Shown in pieces: positions 11,747 through 22,233 of a DNA stretch of 64,000 bases; position 1 is the stretch's first letter, and each line of letters starts with the position of its first letter. The notes below the pieces were generated by a model that did not search any database, was not told the DNA's origin, and worked only from the letters and a program-made list of their open reading frames with translations. The translations under genes were made by a program, and so were the position numbers. Location: NCBI GenBank assembly GCA_947311845.1, contig CAMZMU010000040.1, forward strand, positions 67,017,564-67,081,563. The letters are read 5' to 3'. Source of the stretch: Poa pratensis. Its lineage: Eukaryota; Streptophyta; Magnoliopsida; Poales; Poaceae.

Positions 11747-12294
11747 CCAAGGGTGAGCACCCAAATTGGAGAGACCCCATCTAGTGCCATCTTTGTACTT
11801 TCAACGTCAAGCACCAACGAGAGATCAATTGCTCCAAGATGACGCTTTCAAGGAAGTAACTGACACCGCAGATGTCGCTATAATCCCGATCCATGCCGGA
11901 TCTCGGGCTACCGCCTAGAGAACCTTAGGGTGGACCAGGTGTGGCAGCTCCACAACGAATCCTCCAAGGAAGAACACTGGTGCCCCAGAGTTGCCGTCTT
12001 AAGTCGGCACAAGGCTTTCGTACGTACCATCAAGTGTCCACCGGACCCCGTATGTCGCCGATGGCGCTAACCACCTAACTATGCAACCTATGGCGCCTCC
12101 TTGTCGTTCGTCAGCTCACCATATGCAGTTCATGCAAAGGCGTGATCTAGATCCCAACCCGGGATCCAGAGTTCCAGACCCCAACACAACGTGAGCCACC
12201 AATAGAGGCGAGGGCTCACTCAAGGACACTGGCCAACAAAGATTGGAGGAGGAGGGAGGGGTGAAGGAGATGAACGGTGGGGTGGTGGATCTGT
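11747..12294. other. Unclassified repeat-like sequence between LTR insertions
   Basis: About 550 bp with no convincing reading frame. It should begin with the remainder of the Copia 3' LTR, but I see no clear terminus. The style of the text (dispersed short GC-rich phrases such as GATGACGCTTTCAAGGAAG and GTGGACCAGGTGTGG) resembles grass retroelement untranslated regions. The segment is the host of the TRIM insertion (TCTGT duplication) and continues at 14000. Confidence 0.35.
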
Positions 12295-12636
12295 TGTTAG
12301 CTTTGCCCACAGGATCGATCACATAAAAGTATCACAAACACATACACGCAAAATTATCGCCAAAGGCACATATCGTGCCTTTCTTTTTTCCTTTATTTCC
12401 TCTCAAATTTTCTCGGTACTACAACTCACGCACCTGGTACGTTTATATACACGCCCAAAGCCTACCAAGCTAACCTAGTCCAAACCGGACACTAACTACT
12501 AGTACTAGTCGGCAACTTAGACATTTAGGAAACTAACACAAATTTCCTACTATCTCACGTACAACTAGCTAGTATACTAGTACAACTCGGATCAGACTCA
12601 CCAACATAGTTGGACAAGATTGGATTATCTCCAACA
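12295..12636 (-). repeat. 3' LTR of TRIM element
   Basis: The 3' LTR on the minus strand, preceded by the polypurine tract at 12637-12646. It carries a small TTTCCTC insertion relative to the other copy. Confidence 0.9.
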
Positions 12637-13657
12637 TTCTCCCCCTAATCCAAACTTGTCATATCCTCGTGCTTTTCGTGGTCTTGACTCGATGCAGCTT
12701 CACAACTCGGCGACTCAACTCAACGCATTCTCCGATTACCAGCCCACGCTGCCGCATCTTAGCGTGCCACATGCAGACTAAACGCATAGCCTCATGCAGG
12801 AACTCATCTTGACCGGTTCGCATCCATCTTCATGTTGGTCTTCATCCTCTCGTTGAGACACGCAGATAGCCACTTGTCTCTGCGCACCTCTTCGCTCCTT
12901 GGAGATACACCTTCACTGGAACACCTCAACCGTGACGTCTCACGTCTTCGCCCCTTGAAGATATAGCTCACTGGAGTGCCTCGACCGTAACGCGCTTCCG
13001 CTGCAACGAACTCCCGCAGACCAGCACTTGGACACAACTTTACTCCTCATCCCTGTTGTCGGTGACGCATCTTACCGAACAACACTTCATGTCTGGCGGC
13101 AACACAACTCGTCATGTACGCGCAACACATCTTTCCGTACATGAACTCGCCAGAACTCTACCTTTGCCCAAGATCGAACGCACGATCTTGCGGCAATTCC
13201 ACTAGTCCAGCGGCAACACAACTCGCCGTATACGGGCAACACAACTTCCGCATACGAACTCGCCGGAACTTCGATCATGAACGGAACCGCAAGGACACAA
13301 TATCCTTTTTCCGCTTGCTCCTTCACACAATTTTCTCCGCCAGCAACGCAACTGCGGCAGAAAATCTCACAGCCAAGAGCTCTTGGACGCATCTTGCAAG
13401 AACTCATGCACCACACCTTGACGATATCCTTCATACTCCCCCTGATCATGATCTTGACGAGATTTACCGATACCGCGCCTCGGCACCACCGCTCTCACCA
13501 ACGATCATCCACCTCCACCACCTTGTTGACGACATCTCCCTGTTGTCTCCTCCGTGTCGCTCTGCCACACGCCGATCGCCCGCCCCGAGGCGCTAGTACG
13601 GGTCACCTCCCCGGGGCAAGCGTGGCTTCAAACTTCCGACCTCGCTCTGATACCAAT

Positions 13658-13994
13658 TGTTAGCTTTGCCCACAGGATTGATCACATAAAAGTATCACAA
13701 ACACATACACGCAAAATTATCGCCAAAGGCACATATCGTGCCTTTCTTTTTTCCTTTACTCAAATTTTCTCGGTACTACAACTCGCGCACCTGGTACGTT
13801 TATATACACGCCCAAAGCCTACCAAGCTAACCTAGTCCAAACCGGACACTAACTACTAGTACTAGTCGGCAACTTAGACATTTAGGAAACTAACACAAAT
13901 TTCCTACTATCTCACGTACCAACTAGCTAGTATACTAGTACAACTCGGATCAGACTCACCAACATAGTTGGACAAGATTGGATTATCTCCAACA
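13658..13994 (-). repeat. 5' LTR of TRIM element
   Basis: The 5' LTR on the minus strand; the tRNA-Met-type primer site TTGGTATCAGAGC abuts it at about 13645-13657. Confidence 0.9.
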
Positions 13995-14170
13995 TCTGTA
14001 ATCAGTAATGACCAAGGAACTGAGGAGTTCCCGCCCCCGGCAGCAGTGAGGAGCATGCGGTGGAGGAGGATTTGTGGTTGTAGTGTCTTGGTCGTAGATT
14101 AATTTTCTTTTCGTTATTTGTCAGAGGTCTATTTGAGAAGGGTGGCGCAAGGCGTCGGCCGGCTGATCGG

Positions 14171-14843
14171 CAGGGACGGAGCCAGGATTCTGGCATAGGG
14201 GGGGCGGGGACGAGCATCTAACTCGACTGAAGATAGATCGCAAAAAAAATGGCTGCTAGACTATGCCTCGGGTAGTAGACTAAATGGCGCCGTAAAATGT
14301 AAGTGAGCAAAGAGACGGTGGCACTATACTATCATCAAAGCCATCAAACAAATAGCAATTCACATGATTATGATCTAAATCTTATTATAGGAGGGATTAA
14401 AAATGGATACCGACGTCCGGCGAGATGCCATTGGGCGCGCAGCTTCCGCTAAGTGCGCGTTGCGTTGTGATCGTCCGTCATCGGCAGGTCTCAATCGGGG
14501 ATCCAAACTCCCAAGCCAACCGCCGGCGGGTGCAGGGGCTTATCTCCATTGATCTGATCTTGGTGCAAGCAAAGAATGCAAAGCGACTTGATCCATTGGC
14601 CTTGGTCGTTGGCCCAATTAATAGCTGAGCAGCCTCAGCCTGGGCTGGTTCTATCATTTTAGCTAATGGGCTTTGCTGTTTCTGCCTTTGGGAGTTAAGT
14701 AAATCGGGCTTTGTCTGTCCACAGGGGGGGCGAGCACCGTTGAACACGAGTGATTATCAGCTATCGAGTAATCCATCCTCAGGAACGACGAGATCGATAG
14801 GGGGGGCGTCGCCCCCGCTCGTCCCCCCTTGAATCCGTCCCTG
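14171..14843. mobile_element. Non-autonomous hAT DNA transposon, 673 bp
   Basis: Terminal inverted repeats CAGGGACGGA / TCCGTCCCTG, extended by GCCAGGATTC-type sequence on the left and TTGAA on the right, are flanked by a perfect 8-bp duplication CTGATCGG (14163-14170 and 14844-14851). An 8-bp duplication with CAGGG ends is diagnostic of hAT. The G-rich runs near both termini (GGGGGGGC and its complement) are typical of grass hAT MITEs. No transposase frame is present, so it is a deletion derivative or MITE. Confidence 0.92.
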
Positions 14844-14851
14844 CTGATCGG

Positions 14852-15990
14852 TGGCGAAAAATTGGTCAGTTTTACCCACCGTCCGACCGGCCAATCTGGT
14901 GGTTCTGTTCATAACAAATTCCCATCCCCTTGTAACAAAAATATACTTTTGCAACAAATTATCACAATATTTATTTTAGAGTATGTTAAAAAAATAAAAA
15001 AGTTTCGCAACATTTGGAAGATGCAACAAATTAGTTGTTGTGCAACCATTTTTTACAACATTTTTTAATGAAGATGTGCACAACATATTTTAATGAAGAT
15101 GTTATAATCGTGCAAAATAGTTTTGAAACATTTCAAAAAAATGCAACAAAAATGGTAAGCAACAATTTTAGTGCAGATTCATTTGAAATAGAAATTACCA
15201 ACCTCGTTTTCAACAAAAATCACCAACTATTACAACAACAACAACATATGCTTGCAGAATTTTGAAAAGCATGTAAGCAACATGAAAACAATTGAGGAAA
15301 AAACACAACTTGTAGTAAACACCACGTAAACGTTATAACATCTCGGGTCTTCTACAAAACTCATACAAGTTTGTAACGTTTTGAAAACACGTATGCATCA
15401 TCGAAAATCCAAAAGAAAATACAACTTGTGACAATGCACAAAAAATCTTTAACATCTCGCGTGTTTTTCCAACAACATTTATACGAGTTTGTCACAATTT
15501 GAAAGCATGTACGCAACATCGAAAAATACGCACAAACTTTAACCTCTACCATCGTCCATGGCGGCCCCGATATCACCGATTCAGCGGCGTCGGCCATGAA
15601 TCGGGTTGCCGAAACTCATCGACGCTCGAAAAGTCCCGTTCCCACCGTTTCCCAGGCTGGCCACAAATGGAGACTTCCGGATTTGAAGCTTCACCATGGC
15701 CATGGTTGAGCTTGAGCTCTATCTTCCATGGAGAAGGGACAAGGGCAGCTCGATCTCAGTGGCGAAGGATGTCAGGCCGGCAAGCTCACGGTGGAGTGGC
15801 TCAGGTGCAGATGAGGGTCGAGCTCCATTGGCGCACGCGAGGGAAAGAAGGGAGGGCGTACGGCGAAAAAGTAGGGTTGTGCGCACATGACATGAATACA
15901 AGTGAATTTGCTCTTTCAATCCTTTGATTGTTTGTGCCTCCTAGTATAAAAGTTTCTAAGTTCTAGTCCAAAACATACACCACAACAGTT
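14852..15990. other. Intergenic, CAACA-rich degenerate sequence
   Basis: About 1.1 kb with no gene I can support. From 14930 to 15530 it is AT-rich with recurring GCAACA / CAACAAA phrases and two diverged copies of a segment (about 15338-15420 and 15450-15535, each with an AACATCTCG opening). From 15540 to 15920 it turns GC-richer and has short open frames without protein resemblance. This style is common in Mutator-like or other DNA transposon interiors of grasses, but I see no termini to prove it. Confidence 0.35.
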
Positions 15991-16194
15991 TTGCAAGGGA
16001 ACGCCTTCCTGCCCTCTCCCACGTCCCACGAGACGAGAGACACGCGCAAGTCAGTTTCGTTCACCCCCGTCCAAAAAATCAAAAGATCCCATTCATCGTT
16101 CCCTCTCCTACAACACTGGAATCAAACGCTCCAGAAGTTCCTACCGCCTACAAAATGTACACACTGCCGTCCCTTCCTGACGCCTCCCACTCGA

Positions 16195-18828
16195 TCACTT
16201 CTTCCCACGCTTCCTCGTCGGCCGGTCATCCTTGGCCCTCTTGGACGGCGGAGGTGTCAGAGGTGCGGTGGCTCGTTTCGGCGGCCGGCCTCTCCTTCCT
16301 CCGGACCCTGTATCGGTGGCAGCAGCCGCCTTCTTCGAGCCGGAGGAGCTGCCGGGCTCCTTCCGGCCATCGCCCTTGCCGGCCTTCTTCTGCTCTGTCG
16401 CCGCAGAGAGCTTCAGCGTCTCCAGCAGTGACACCCTCTCCGTTGAAGGCGTTGAGTTCTGCTTGATCCGCTTAAGAAAGTCCACCGCGTTCCGTTCTTG
16501 ATGACGCCGCCTGCCGCTGCCGGCGCCTTGCCACCGCTGCCGCCCTTCTTGTCCGACTTCTTCATCCATTCGGCAGCAGCCACTGCGCTCTTGTTTGTTC
16601 TCAGCCCCCTGGCTTTGTCCTTGGCGTCTCCCTTCTTCTTCTTGCCCTCGTCGCCGTCCTCCTCCTCGTCCGTGTCCCCCTTTTCCACTCTCTCGTCCTT
16701 GCCAGCAGCAGCAGCCGCGGCCTTCGCAATGGAGCTCCGCTTCCGACAAACGATAATCGGCGCAGCCTTCTCGAGGAGCGAACCAGCGATCTCAGCGTCG
16801 TCCTTGGGCTTCTTCGCGCCGTCTGCCGAGGAGCCGCCGCCCACCACGGGAACGGCAGCATCTTTCCCCGATGTCCCGATGCCGCCGCCTCGATAGAGAC
16901 TCGCCGAGATGCGCTTGGAGACGAGCGCGCGGGTCCTGGCCGCGGCGGCGTGCTCCCTGGAGCCGCGCGGGAAGAAGACGAGCGCGTTGGCGCAGAGCAG
17001 CAGCAGGTCGCGGTAGAACTCGGAGGCCGATGCGTAGCAAACGCTGCCCGGCCCACCAGCGGCCCCACCAGATTCCAGCCTGGATCTGATCATCTCCAGG
17101 TCCACGTGGCGCCTGATGATTCCCGTGTACTCGCCACTCTCCTGAAAAAAATAGTTCGGGTGAGTAAAGAAAGCCACGAACGATTGCTTTAATAAAATAG
17201 AAAATAAAAATCTACGCAGAGCGCATGTGAGAGTGAGACCACGATTTTGCTAGCCTTTTTTCTGTAGGGAAAAAATAGCAAGTACTCCTACATTTGGAGG
17301 AAAAAGTTAGATTGTATTCTGTGTGGCCGACAAACTGGACCCACACGCGATCACCAACAAAAGAGGGACATCGGTGCTTGGGACAGGCCCCCACCACAAT
17401 GCCCCGCACACCTCCTGCCAATCGAGACTAGGCCGTGCGTGCGAACAGCAAGATTCCAAGTACGTACTTGTTTGCCTCGTCGAGTTTGGAAGCAAAGCAA
17501 CAACCGTGTAGGCGCTGTTGTATGCATTGTATTTGTTGCCCAATCAAATAACTAAATTGTTTCGTGATTACATACGGCCGATCAACGATTCTCACGCCCA
17601 TTGGGGTTCCTTTCATGGAAAAGAAAAATCAACGGGTCTCACGTGGAAGTATTTGTTAATGAACTTCATCAACACAATTATTTGGGTGAACATGACGGAA
17701 AATATAGCATTTTCATTTTCTTTACCGCGCGTAAAAAGAGGTGATAGGGTGAGAAATGAAAAAATGACGGATTTCTGTCGGCAAAACAAAGGGAAAAACA
17801 GTCGAGAAATTTACCTGGCTCTCGAGCCGCCGCTCGAACACGGAGCCGGACTTGCTGGTCCGTACCGACTCGAGGAACGCGAGGAGCGGCTCCGTCTCTG
17901 CCGACGTGCAGAGCTCAGCCAATCCGTCGCCGCCGACCTTCCGCAGCCGACGACGACCCCGACGCAACGGGCTGGCCGCGCTCTGCACGTCGCTGTTCTC
18001 CTTCTCCGCGTCGGCTTCCTTCGACCCCGCCACCGACTCGCCCGAGGATTCCTTCTTCACGGCCACCACGCCCGCGTCGGGCTCCTCTTTCACCTCCGGC
18101 TTGCCGTCGTCGGCGGCCCCGCCGGAGTCGTGCCCTGGCGGGGACGCCGCCTCGCCAGAGACCCTGTTCTCCCCGCCTGCCTCCTCCTTCGAGTCGTTCC
18201 CCGCCTCCCGTTCCTCCTTGGACGCCGCCGGCGTGGCCTCCTCGCCGGAGAGGCTCCTCTCCCGCTCCTCCTTGAGCCGTTTCACCTTTGATTTCAACGA
18301 CCTGACCGTGCCAACAAGAATAAAAAAATAAGCATTTTCTTTTCGCGATAATATCCATCGACCGATCAGCGTCGTACGGCCCGCGAGAGGCCGCACTGAA
18401 CGAACAGGATGAAACTAAAAGCGTTTTGAAGTTTCCTCCTTTTTTTATATTTTCGGGCTGTTATTTTTTACCCGATCGAGAGATCGTATCGCTCGACCTC
18501 GCGCCGGAGCTCCGCGACTCGCAGCTTCCGGAGCTCCTCCACCCACGCGTCGGCGGCGGAGTCGCCGTCCTCGTCGGCGCCGGCGGCGAACCGACGGTGA
18601 AGGAGGCGGTAGCGGAGGCGGCAGCTGCTGGGCGTGAGCCGCGCGGCGCGGAGGGGCTGCTGTGGGACTGCACCTCCACCGCCACCGAATCCCAGCTCGC
18701 TGTGCCGTGGCGGCGCACGGCGCACGCGAGCAGGAGCTCCTCGAGCGTCCCCCAGATCTCGCCGCCGCCGCCGCCGCCGGCGACGAGGACTCCGGCGAGA
18801 CATCGGGATCGTCCGATCTGGCCGCCAT
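16195..18828 (-). pseudogene. SANT / coiled-coil / bromodomain chromatin protein gene, frame-broken
   Basis: Three minus-strand exons are visible: exon 1 about 18472-18828, exon 2 17815-18301, exon 3 16195-17141, with GT/AG introns. Exon 1 encodes a SANT-like WGTLEELLLACAVRRHGT..WDSVAVEVQS segment, then LTPSSCRLRYRLLHRRF and a leucine-rich helix. Exon 2 continues the coiled coil (SLKSKVKRLKEERERS), then an acidic KEE-rich linker and FERRLESQ. Exon 3 begins ESGEYTGIIRRHVDLEMIRSRL, the bromodomain start, continues FYRDLLLLCANALVFFP, then a basic Lys/Arg-rich tail ending in KRGKK. Family knowledge: such plant nuclear proteins bind acetylated histones. Three indels break the frame: at the GGC tract near 18775, near 18645 and near 16498. 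The start ATG at 18828 (MAARSDDPD) is chosen because no ATG exists in the SANT frame. Assembly errors in GC-rich tracts are the alternative to a real pseudogene. Confidence 0.75.
17142..17814 (-). other. Intron 2 of bromodomain gene
   Basis: Donor GTAAAT directly follows the CAG at 17815; acceptor TTTTTTTCAG precedes 17141. Splicing keeps the phase (FERRLESQ then ESGEYTG). Nothing else is recognised inside. Intron 1 is 18302-18471 (donor GTAAAA, acceptor GGTCAG). Confidence 0.8.
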
Positions 18829-19237
18829 CCTCCGCGTCCCCGGCCAATCGGTCCCACGTCCAGACGGTGGCCACGTCGGAGGGTCATAGCGCCGCCTCCA
18901 TGGACGGTGAGGTGAGCTAGGGTTTGGTTGGTCTGTTTTGGCCTCGTCCTGCCCGCCTCTTACCTCCCCGTCCCTGGTCTATCTATCTCTGTGTGGTTCG
19001 TCTAGGTTTTGGTTCTGGTTCGGCCCTCAGGATGTAAGTGGCGCCTTTGCTGGGTGATGCGGGCCGTGCCGCTTCGGCCACATATCTCGTACGCGGTTTT
19101 TGCGGCAGCCGTATTAAAGCGTTTGGCGGCTTTTGTCGATTAAATGGCGCCGCGACGCAGCTTCGTGCGCTCTCTCGCTGTGAAGCCTGCCGTCCTCGCT
19201 CTTCGGCCGTTCTGGACTCTGGGCCGCACATGCTGCT
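18829..19237. other. 5' flank of bromodomain gene
   Basis: A GC-rich upstream region with pyrimidine-rich stretches. No clear TATA box is recognised and no other gene is seen. Confidence 0.3.
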
Positions 19238-19254
19238 AGCTACGAACGTCTTTC

Positions 19255-19550
19255 TTTTTTTGCGAAACACAGTACAACGCAAGCGCTCATATACACGCGC
19301 ACACACTCACCCCTATGAACGCACGCACGCACACCCTACCCCTATGAGCACCTCCGAGAGACTGAGTCGGCGGGTCGAGTCTTGAGATTGACGAAGTCAC
19401 CACGGGCGCCTCGCTGTCGACGGGAACGTCGCCTCCCACTGAAGAATATTCCGCCTTAAATGAGAAACACCAGCGTCAAACCTGGGTTTGAACTCTGGTG
19501 GGCTAGGGGTACAACCACCCAACTAACCATCTTGCCACAGGCAAGTTCTC
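19255..19550 (-). mobile_element. tRNA-derived SINE, Au-like, 296 bp
   Basis: The insert is flanked by a perfect 17-bp duplication AGCTACGAACGTCTTTC (19238-19254 and 19551-19567). On the minus strand its 5' end has a tRNA-like box A region (TGGCAAGATGGTTAGTTGGG) and a box B-like GAGTTCAAACCC. The body carries GTGGTGACTTCGTCAATCTC and the 3' end is a T-run. Box A/B, T-rich tail and long duplication fit the Au SINE group of grasses, mobilised by LINE machinery. It looks full length. Confidence 0.88.
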
Positions 19551-19567
19551 AGCTACGAACGTCTTTC

Positions 19568-20729
19568 GGTGGTTCCTAGTTCCTACTAGTACTCTAAACA
19601 TAATTAACACAGTAATAGACTGGGAAGTGTTAATGTAGCAGGAATAACACATAATGAAGCCCAATCAGTTCGATCATGTTTTGTAGCATCAAAATAATTC
19701 CCCAATACAGAATATTTAGAAGAATTTAAAAACAAGAATTCATAAACAGTACATTCATATATTCAGAAGATGACATATAGGCATTTAACCTGCTCCGAAT
19801 CAGGGATGGCTTAAGAAATAGCAGTAGCGAGCACGTTGGAGGCTTGAGGCCAGCTCCAAGAGGTTCAAACAGCAGAAAATTTCAACAGGATAAATTCAGA
19901 CACGTCAACCATCTTGTCTGAACATGTCTAGTAGCAACAAGGACATAAATCCAGATAAATGTGCTAGTAGCAATAAGGACATAAATGCTAACATTAGTTA
20001 ACTTTTAATCTCTGTTACATGGTCAAGATAGTAAATTGTGCTTGTCTTAAGAATAGCTTCGGGTCCAATCATGCTGACAAGTTCATGGCTTCCATTGCTG
20101 ATAAGATGCTTTACTGGACATCTGAAGTACTTGAGAGAATAAATACCAAGCAAATGCAGCATTTGGAAAAGGTCATCGTCCAAGAACTGCAGCAGGATAT
20201 AGTGTAATTAATCCCAATGAAAAATTCAGAGATTTGACATGATAAAAAGTCATCGTCCTGATCTTGTGGTTCAGTTTCAGTACAAAGCCAGACATGAGTT
20301 TCACTAGCCAATGATGAATGAACCAAACCAACCATGACAAAATTGCAGCACATAAGCCAACGTGAACCACACAAGCTAGAGAGAAAAGGAAATAGCAATT
20401 TAAAAAAGAGCACAGCAATGAACTCCCAGGGACATTATACAGAGTATTGTAATCAAGATAAATTTAGAAGCAGTAAAGTACAAAGAACAGGCAGATAACA
20501 TACCTCACTCAAACATCATTGTCATCCACACTATCTGCAAGTGAATTATAATGTTTAAACCAATCCTAGAGACAAATTAAGGCTTCAACGGTTGTACTGT
20601 CCAACCTACTTCTGTATAATAATTGTGTCATATATAGCTATCAAAATATCACCCAGCCCTGATGGTAGGAACTATACTACTATACTATAAGAACACTCAA
20701 ACAACGAAAAGACAGGTAAAGAGACTCAC
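19568..20729. other. Intergenic or 3' flank, no confirmed gene
   Basis: AT-rich sequence. One plus-strand ATG frame at 20019-20207 (62 codons, with SIADKMLYWTSEVLERIN) has coding-like composition but no recognised family and no supporting exons. The opposite strand is also open. I leave it uncalled and describe it under findings. Confidence 0.3.
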
Positions 20730-20907
20730 TTCTGCTGCTCATCGATGGCATCCCACGCCTGCCGCTTCTCTTCGACAGCTTCCCACATCATCCTCTGCTT
20801 GTCAACGTCATCGAGATCAGCCTCAGGTTCCAGTTGTTTGTCCAAGAGCTCGCCACCAGAGATGGTCACTTCTTCGAGATGAAGTGACTTCATGGATGGG
20901 CCAGCCA
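20730..20907 (-). CDS. Candidate exon of unrecognised gene
   Basis: A minus-strand open segment bounded by acceptor CCTCTAG at 20908-20914 and donor GTGAGT at 20724-20729. It encodes a charged, helix-prone peptide (MKSLHLEEVTISGGELLDKQ, then DLDDVDKQRMMWEAVEEKRQ). The phase fits an upstream donor at 21580 (HHAK before GTCCTC), giving a possible exon about 21581-21660 that runs into a 44-base homopolymer. Reading through the donor meets a stop immediately; splicing to the next acceptor (near 20535) also gives an immediate stop. So this could be the last coding exon of a small protein. I recognise no family; a gene fragment carried by repeats is an alternative. Confidence 0.35.
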
Positions 20908-21662
20908 CTAGAGGTTCACACAAGTCAAGAACACATATATGATTAGACGCAAATGTATACTACTGGACAGAGGGGAAAATGCACTAGCAGAACATACACA
21001 GGTCATTCCTCACGTATATCCACTAGAGGTTGTGCAATGCATGAAGCATAGAAGTGTTCTGTACAAATTTCTGAATGAAAATACAGTGTAGTGAGAGTGA
21101 AATAAAACAGACAAGTGCTCTGTGTGTGTACTAGCAGCATAGCTGGTTTTAGCTAACAGAGAAGTGCTCTGTGTGTGTACTCTGCAAATTAGCTTTTGTG
21201 TGTACATATGAAGGATTTAGAAGCAGTGTACGTTAGCTGGCTGTACTGAATGTTGATTCTGAACAAAAAGCTGTAAAAGGTTAAGGAGTATTATGAGCAG
21301 GAGAAAACAAGATCTCAAACTCCATGTTTCATGCGCCTCATGGTGATGGAAACTTACAAATATAAATCCTACTCTATTGTCGTTACAATCAGATGGCAAC
21401 CAGATGGACCTTACATCAGACTAATAGTTCTATTCTCCCTGTCGATTCCTTGTTTCCGATCTCCAGTTCATTGACACGTGATGCTATAATTAATACGTAC
21501 AACAGAGCTAATTTGCAGGTGAATCAATCAAGGGAAGGAACTAAGCTATAGCACAGCAGCAGAGGAAACAAAAGAGGACCTTTTGCGTGGTGGAGCTCCA
21601 AATCGGACTCGACGGCTTCCTGGTCTGGCAGAATCGCATGTCCAGTTCGTTCCTCTCCCCCC

Positions 21663-21663
<1 letters not shown>

Positions 21664-21707
<44 letters not shown>
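21664..21707. repeat. 44-base poly(C)/poly(G) homopolymer
   Basis: An uninterrupted run of 44 C on the plus strand. It lies just upstream of the candidate first exon (21581-21660). Such a run can form G-quadruplex or i-motif structure, is unstable, and is a likely site of assembly-length error. Confidence 0.95.
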
Positions 21708-21719
21708 TTCTGCGTCGTC

Positions 21720-22200
21720 CATGGACGACCTCTGCTCAGACTGAGATGGAGAAACGAAGGGAGGTAGATGGATTGGGGTCCAGGGGAGCAGCCGCAGGCC
21801 GGAGAAGAGACGAGGTCGGCGGGGACGGTGGCGGCGTCACCGGCAGGTCTTGGATCGAACTTCACCGTCGGCAGCCACGGGGAAAGCCGTACGCGGCGAG
21901 GGTCGGCGGCTAGGGATTGGGGGGCGCCCGAGCAAAGGAAGACTAGCTCTGCCGCTGGCGATAGCGGGCTTTGTGAGTTTGCCACATGCTCCACATAAGT
22001 ACTCCGTATAAGTTAAGTGGTAATCCACATACGTCGTTTAGGCCTATTTTAGCAGGTGGCGTATACGGGCTCACCGGAGTAAGTGGCAGCGGCATCCCAT
22101 CTTTTCGTCCTTTTCTCTCCCATCTTTTTTCCCCACTTTCTTTATCTGCGTCGCTTCTGGAATCTTCGGAAATGGAAGTAGCCTGCCCGTTTGGGTAATT
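21720..22200. other. GC-rich region upstream of candidate gene, then AT-richer spacer
   Basis: Open frames exist on both strands because of high GC content, but none shows a family motif. It could be the 5' part of the candidate gene ending at 20730. No RNA gene or element is recognised. Confidence 0.25.
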
Positions 22201-22213
22201 CTGAGGTTTCGTG

Positions 22214-22233
22214 AAATTCAAAAAAAAAAAAAA
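22214..22233. mobile_element. Poly(A)-only retroinsertion scar
   Basis: A 20-base A-rich insert is flanked by a perfect 14-bp duplication TCTGAGGTTTCGTG (22200-22213 and 22234-22247). This is what remains when a LINE-driven insertion is truncated to little more than its poly(A) tail. Confidence 0.7.

Larger units (their letters stand above)
12295..13994 (-). mobile_element. Complete TRIM-type non-autonomous LTR retrotransposon, 1.7 kb
   Basis: Two direct LTRs (12295-12636, 342 bp; 13658-13994, 337 bp) flank a 1.0 kb interior, with a perfect 5-bp duplication TCTGT (12290-12294 and 13995-13999). On the minus strand LTRs open TGTTGGAGATAATCC and close GCTAACA. A tRNA-Met primer site (TTGGTATCAGAGC) follows the 5' LTR and a polypurine tract (AGGGGGAGAA) precedes the 3' LTR. 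The interior has no gag or pol. It carries an imperfect internal duplication of a segment containing GGCAACACAACTCG (about 13093-13270). LTRs differ by a few substitutions and one short indel, so insertion is fairly recent. Mobilisation must have depended on an autonomous, probably Copia, partner because of the Met primer. Confidence 0.9.

Noticed and set aside
13114..13663. Overlapping plus-strand frames of 128-160 codons
   Set aside because: Interior of the TRIM element, antisense to its transcription, no motif. Openness comes from the low stop-codon density of the repeated segment.
17518..18291. 257-codon plus-strand frame
   Set aside because: Antisense shadow of the bromodomain gene exon 2 and intron; leucine/arginine-rich low-complexity translation.
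18426..18920. Plus-strand frame of 164 codons
   Set aside because: Antisense to exon 1 of the bromodomain gene in very GC-rich sequence.
21587..21913. Polyproline frame across the poly(C) run
   Set aside because: Created by the 44-C homopolymer itself; no flanking conservation.
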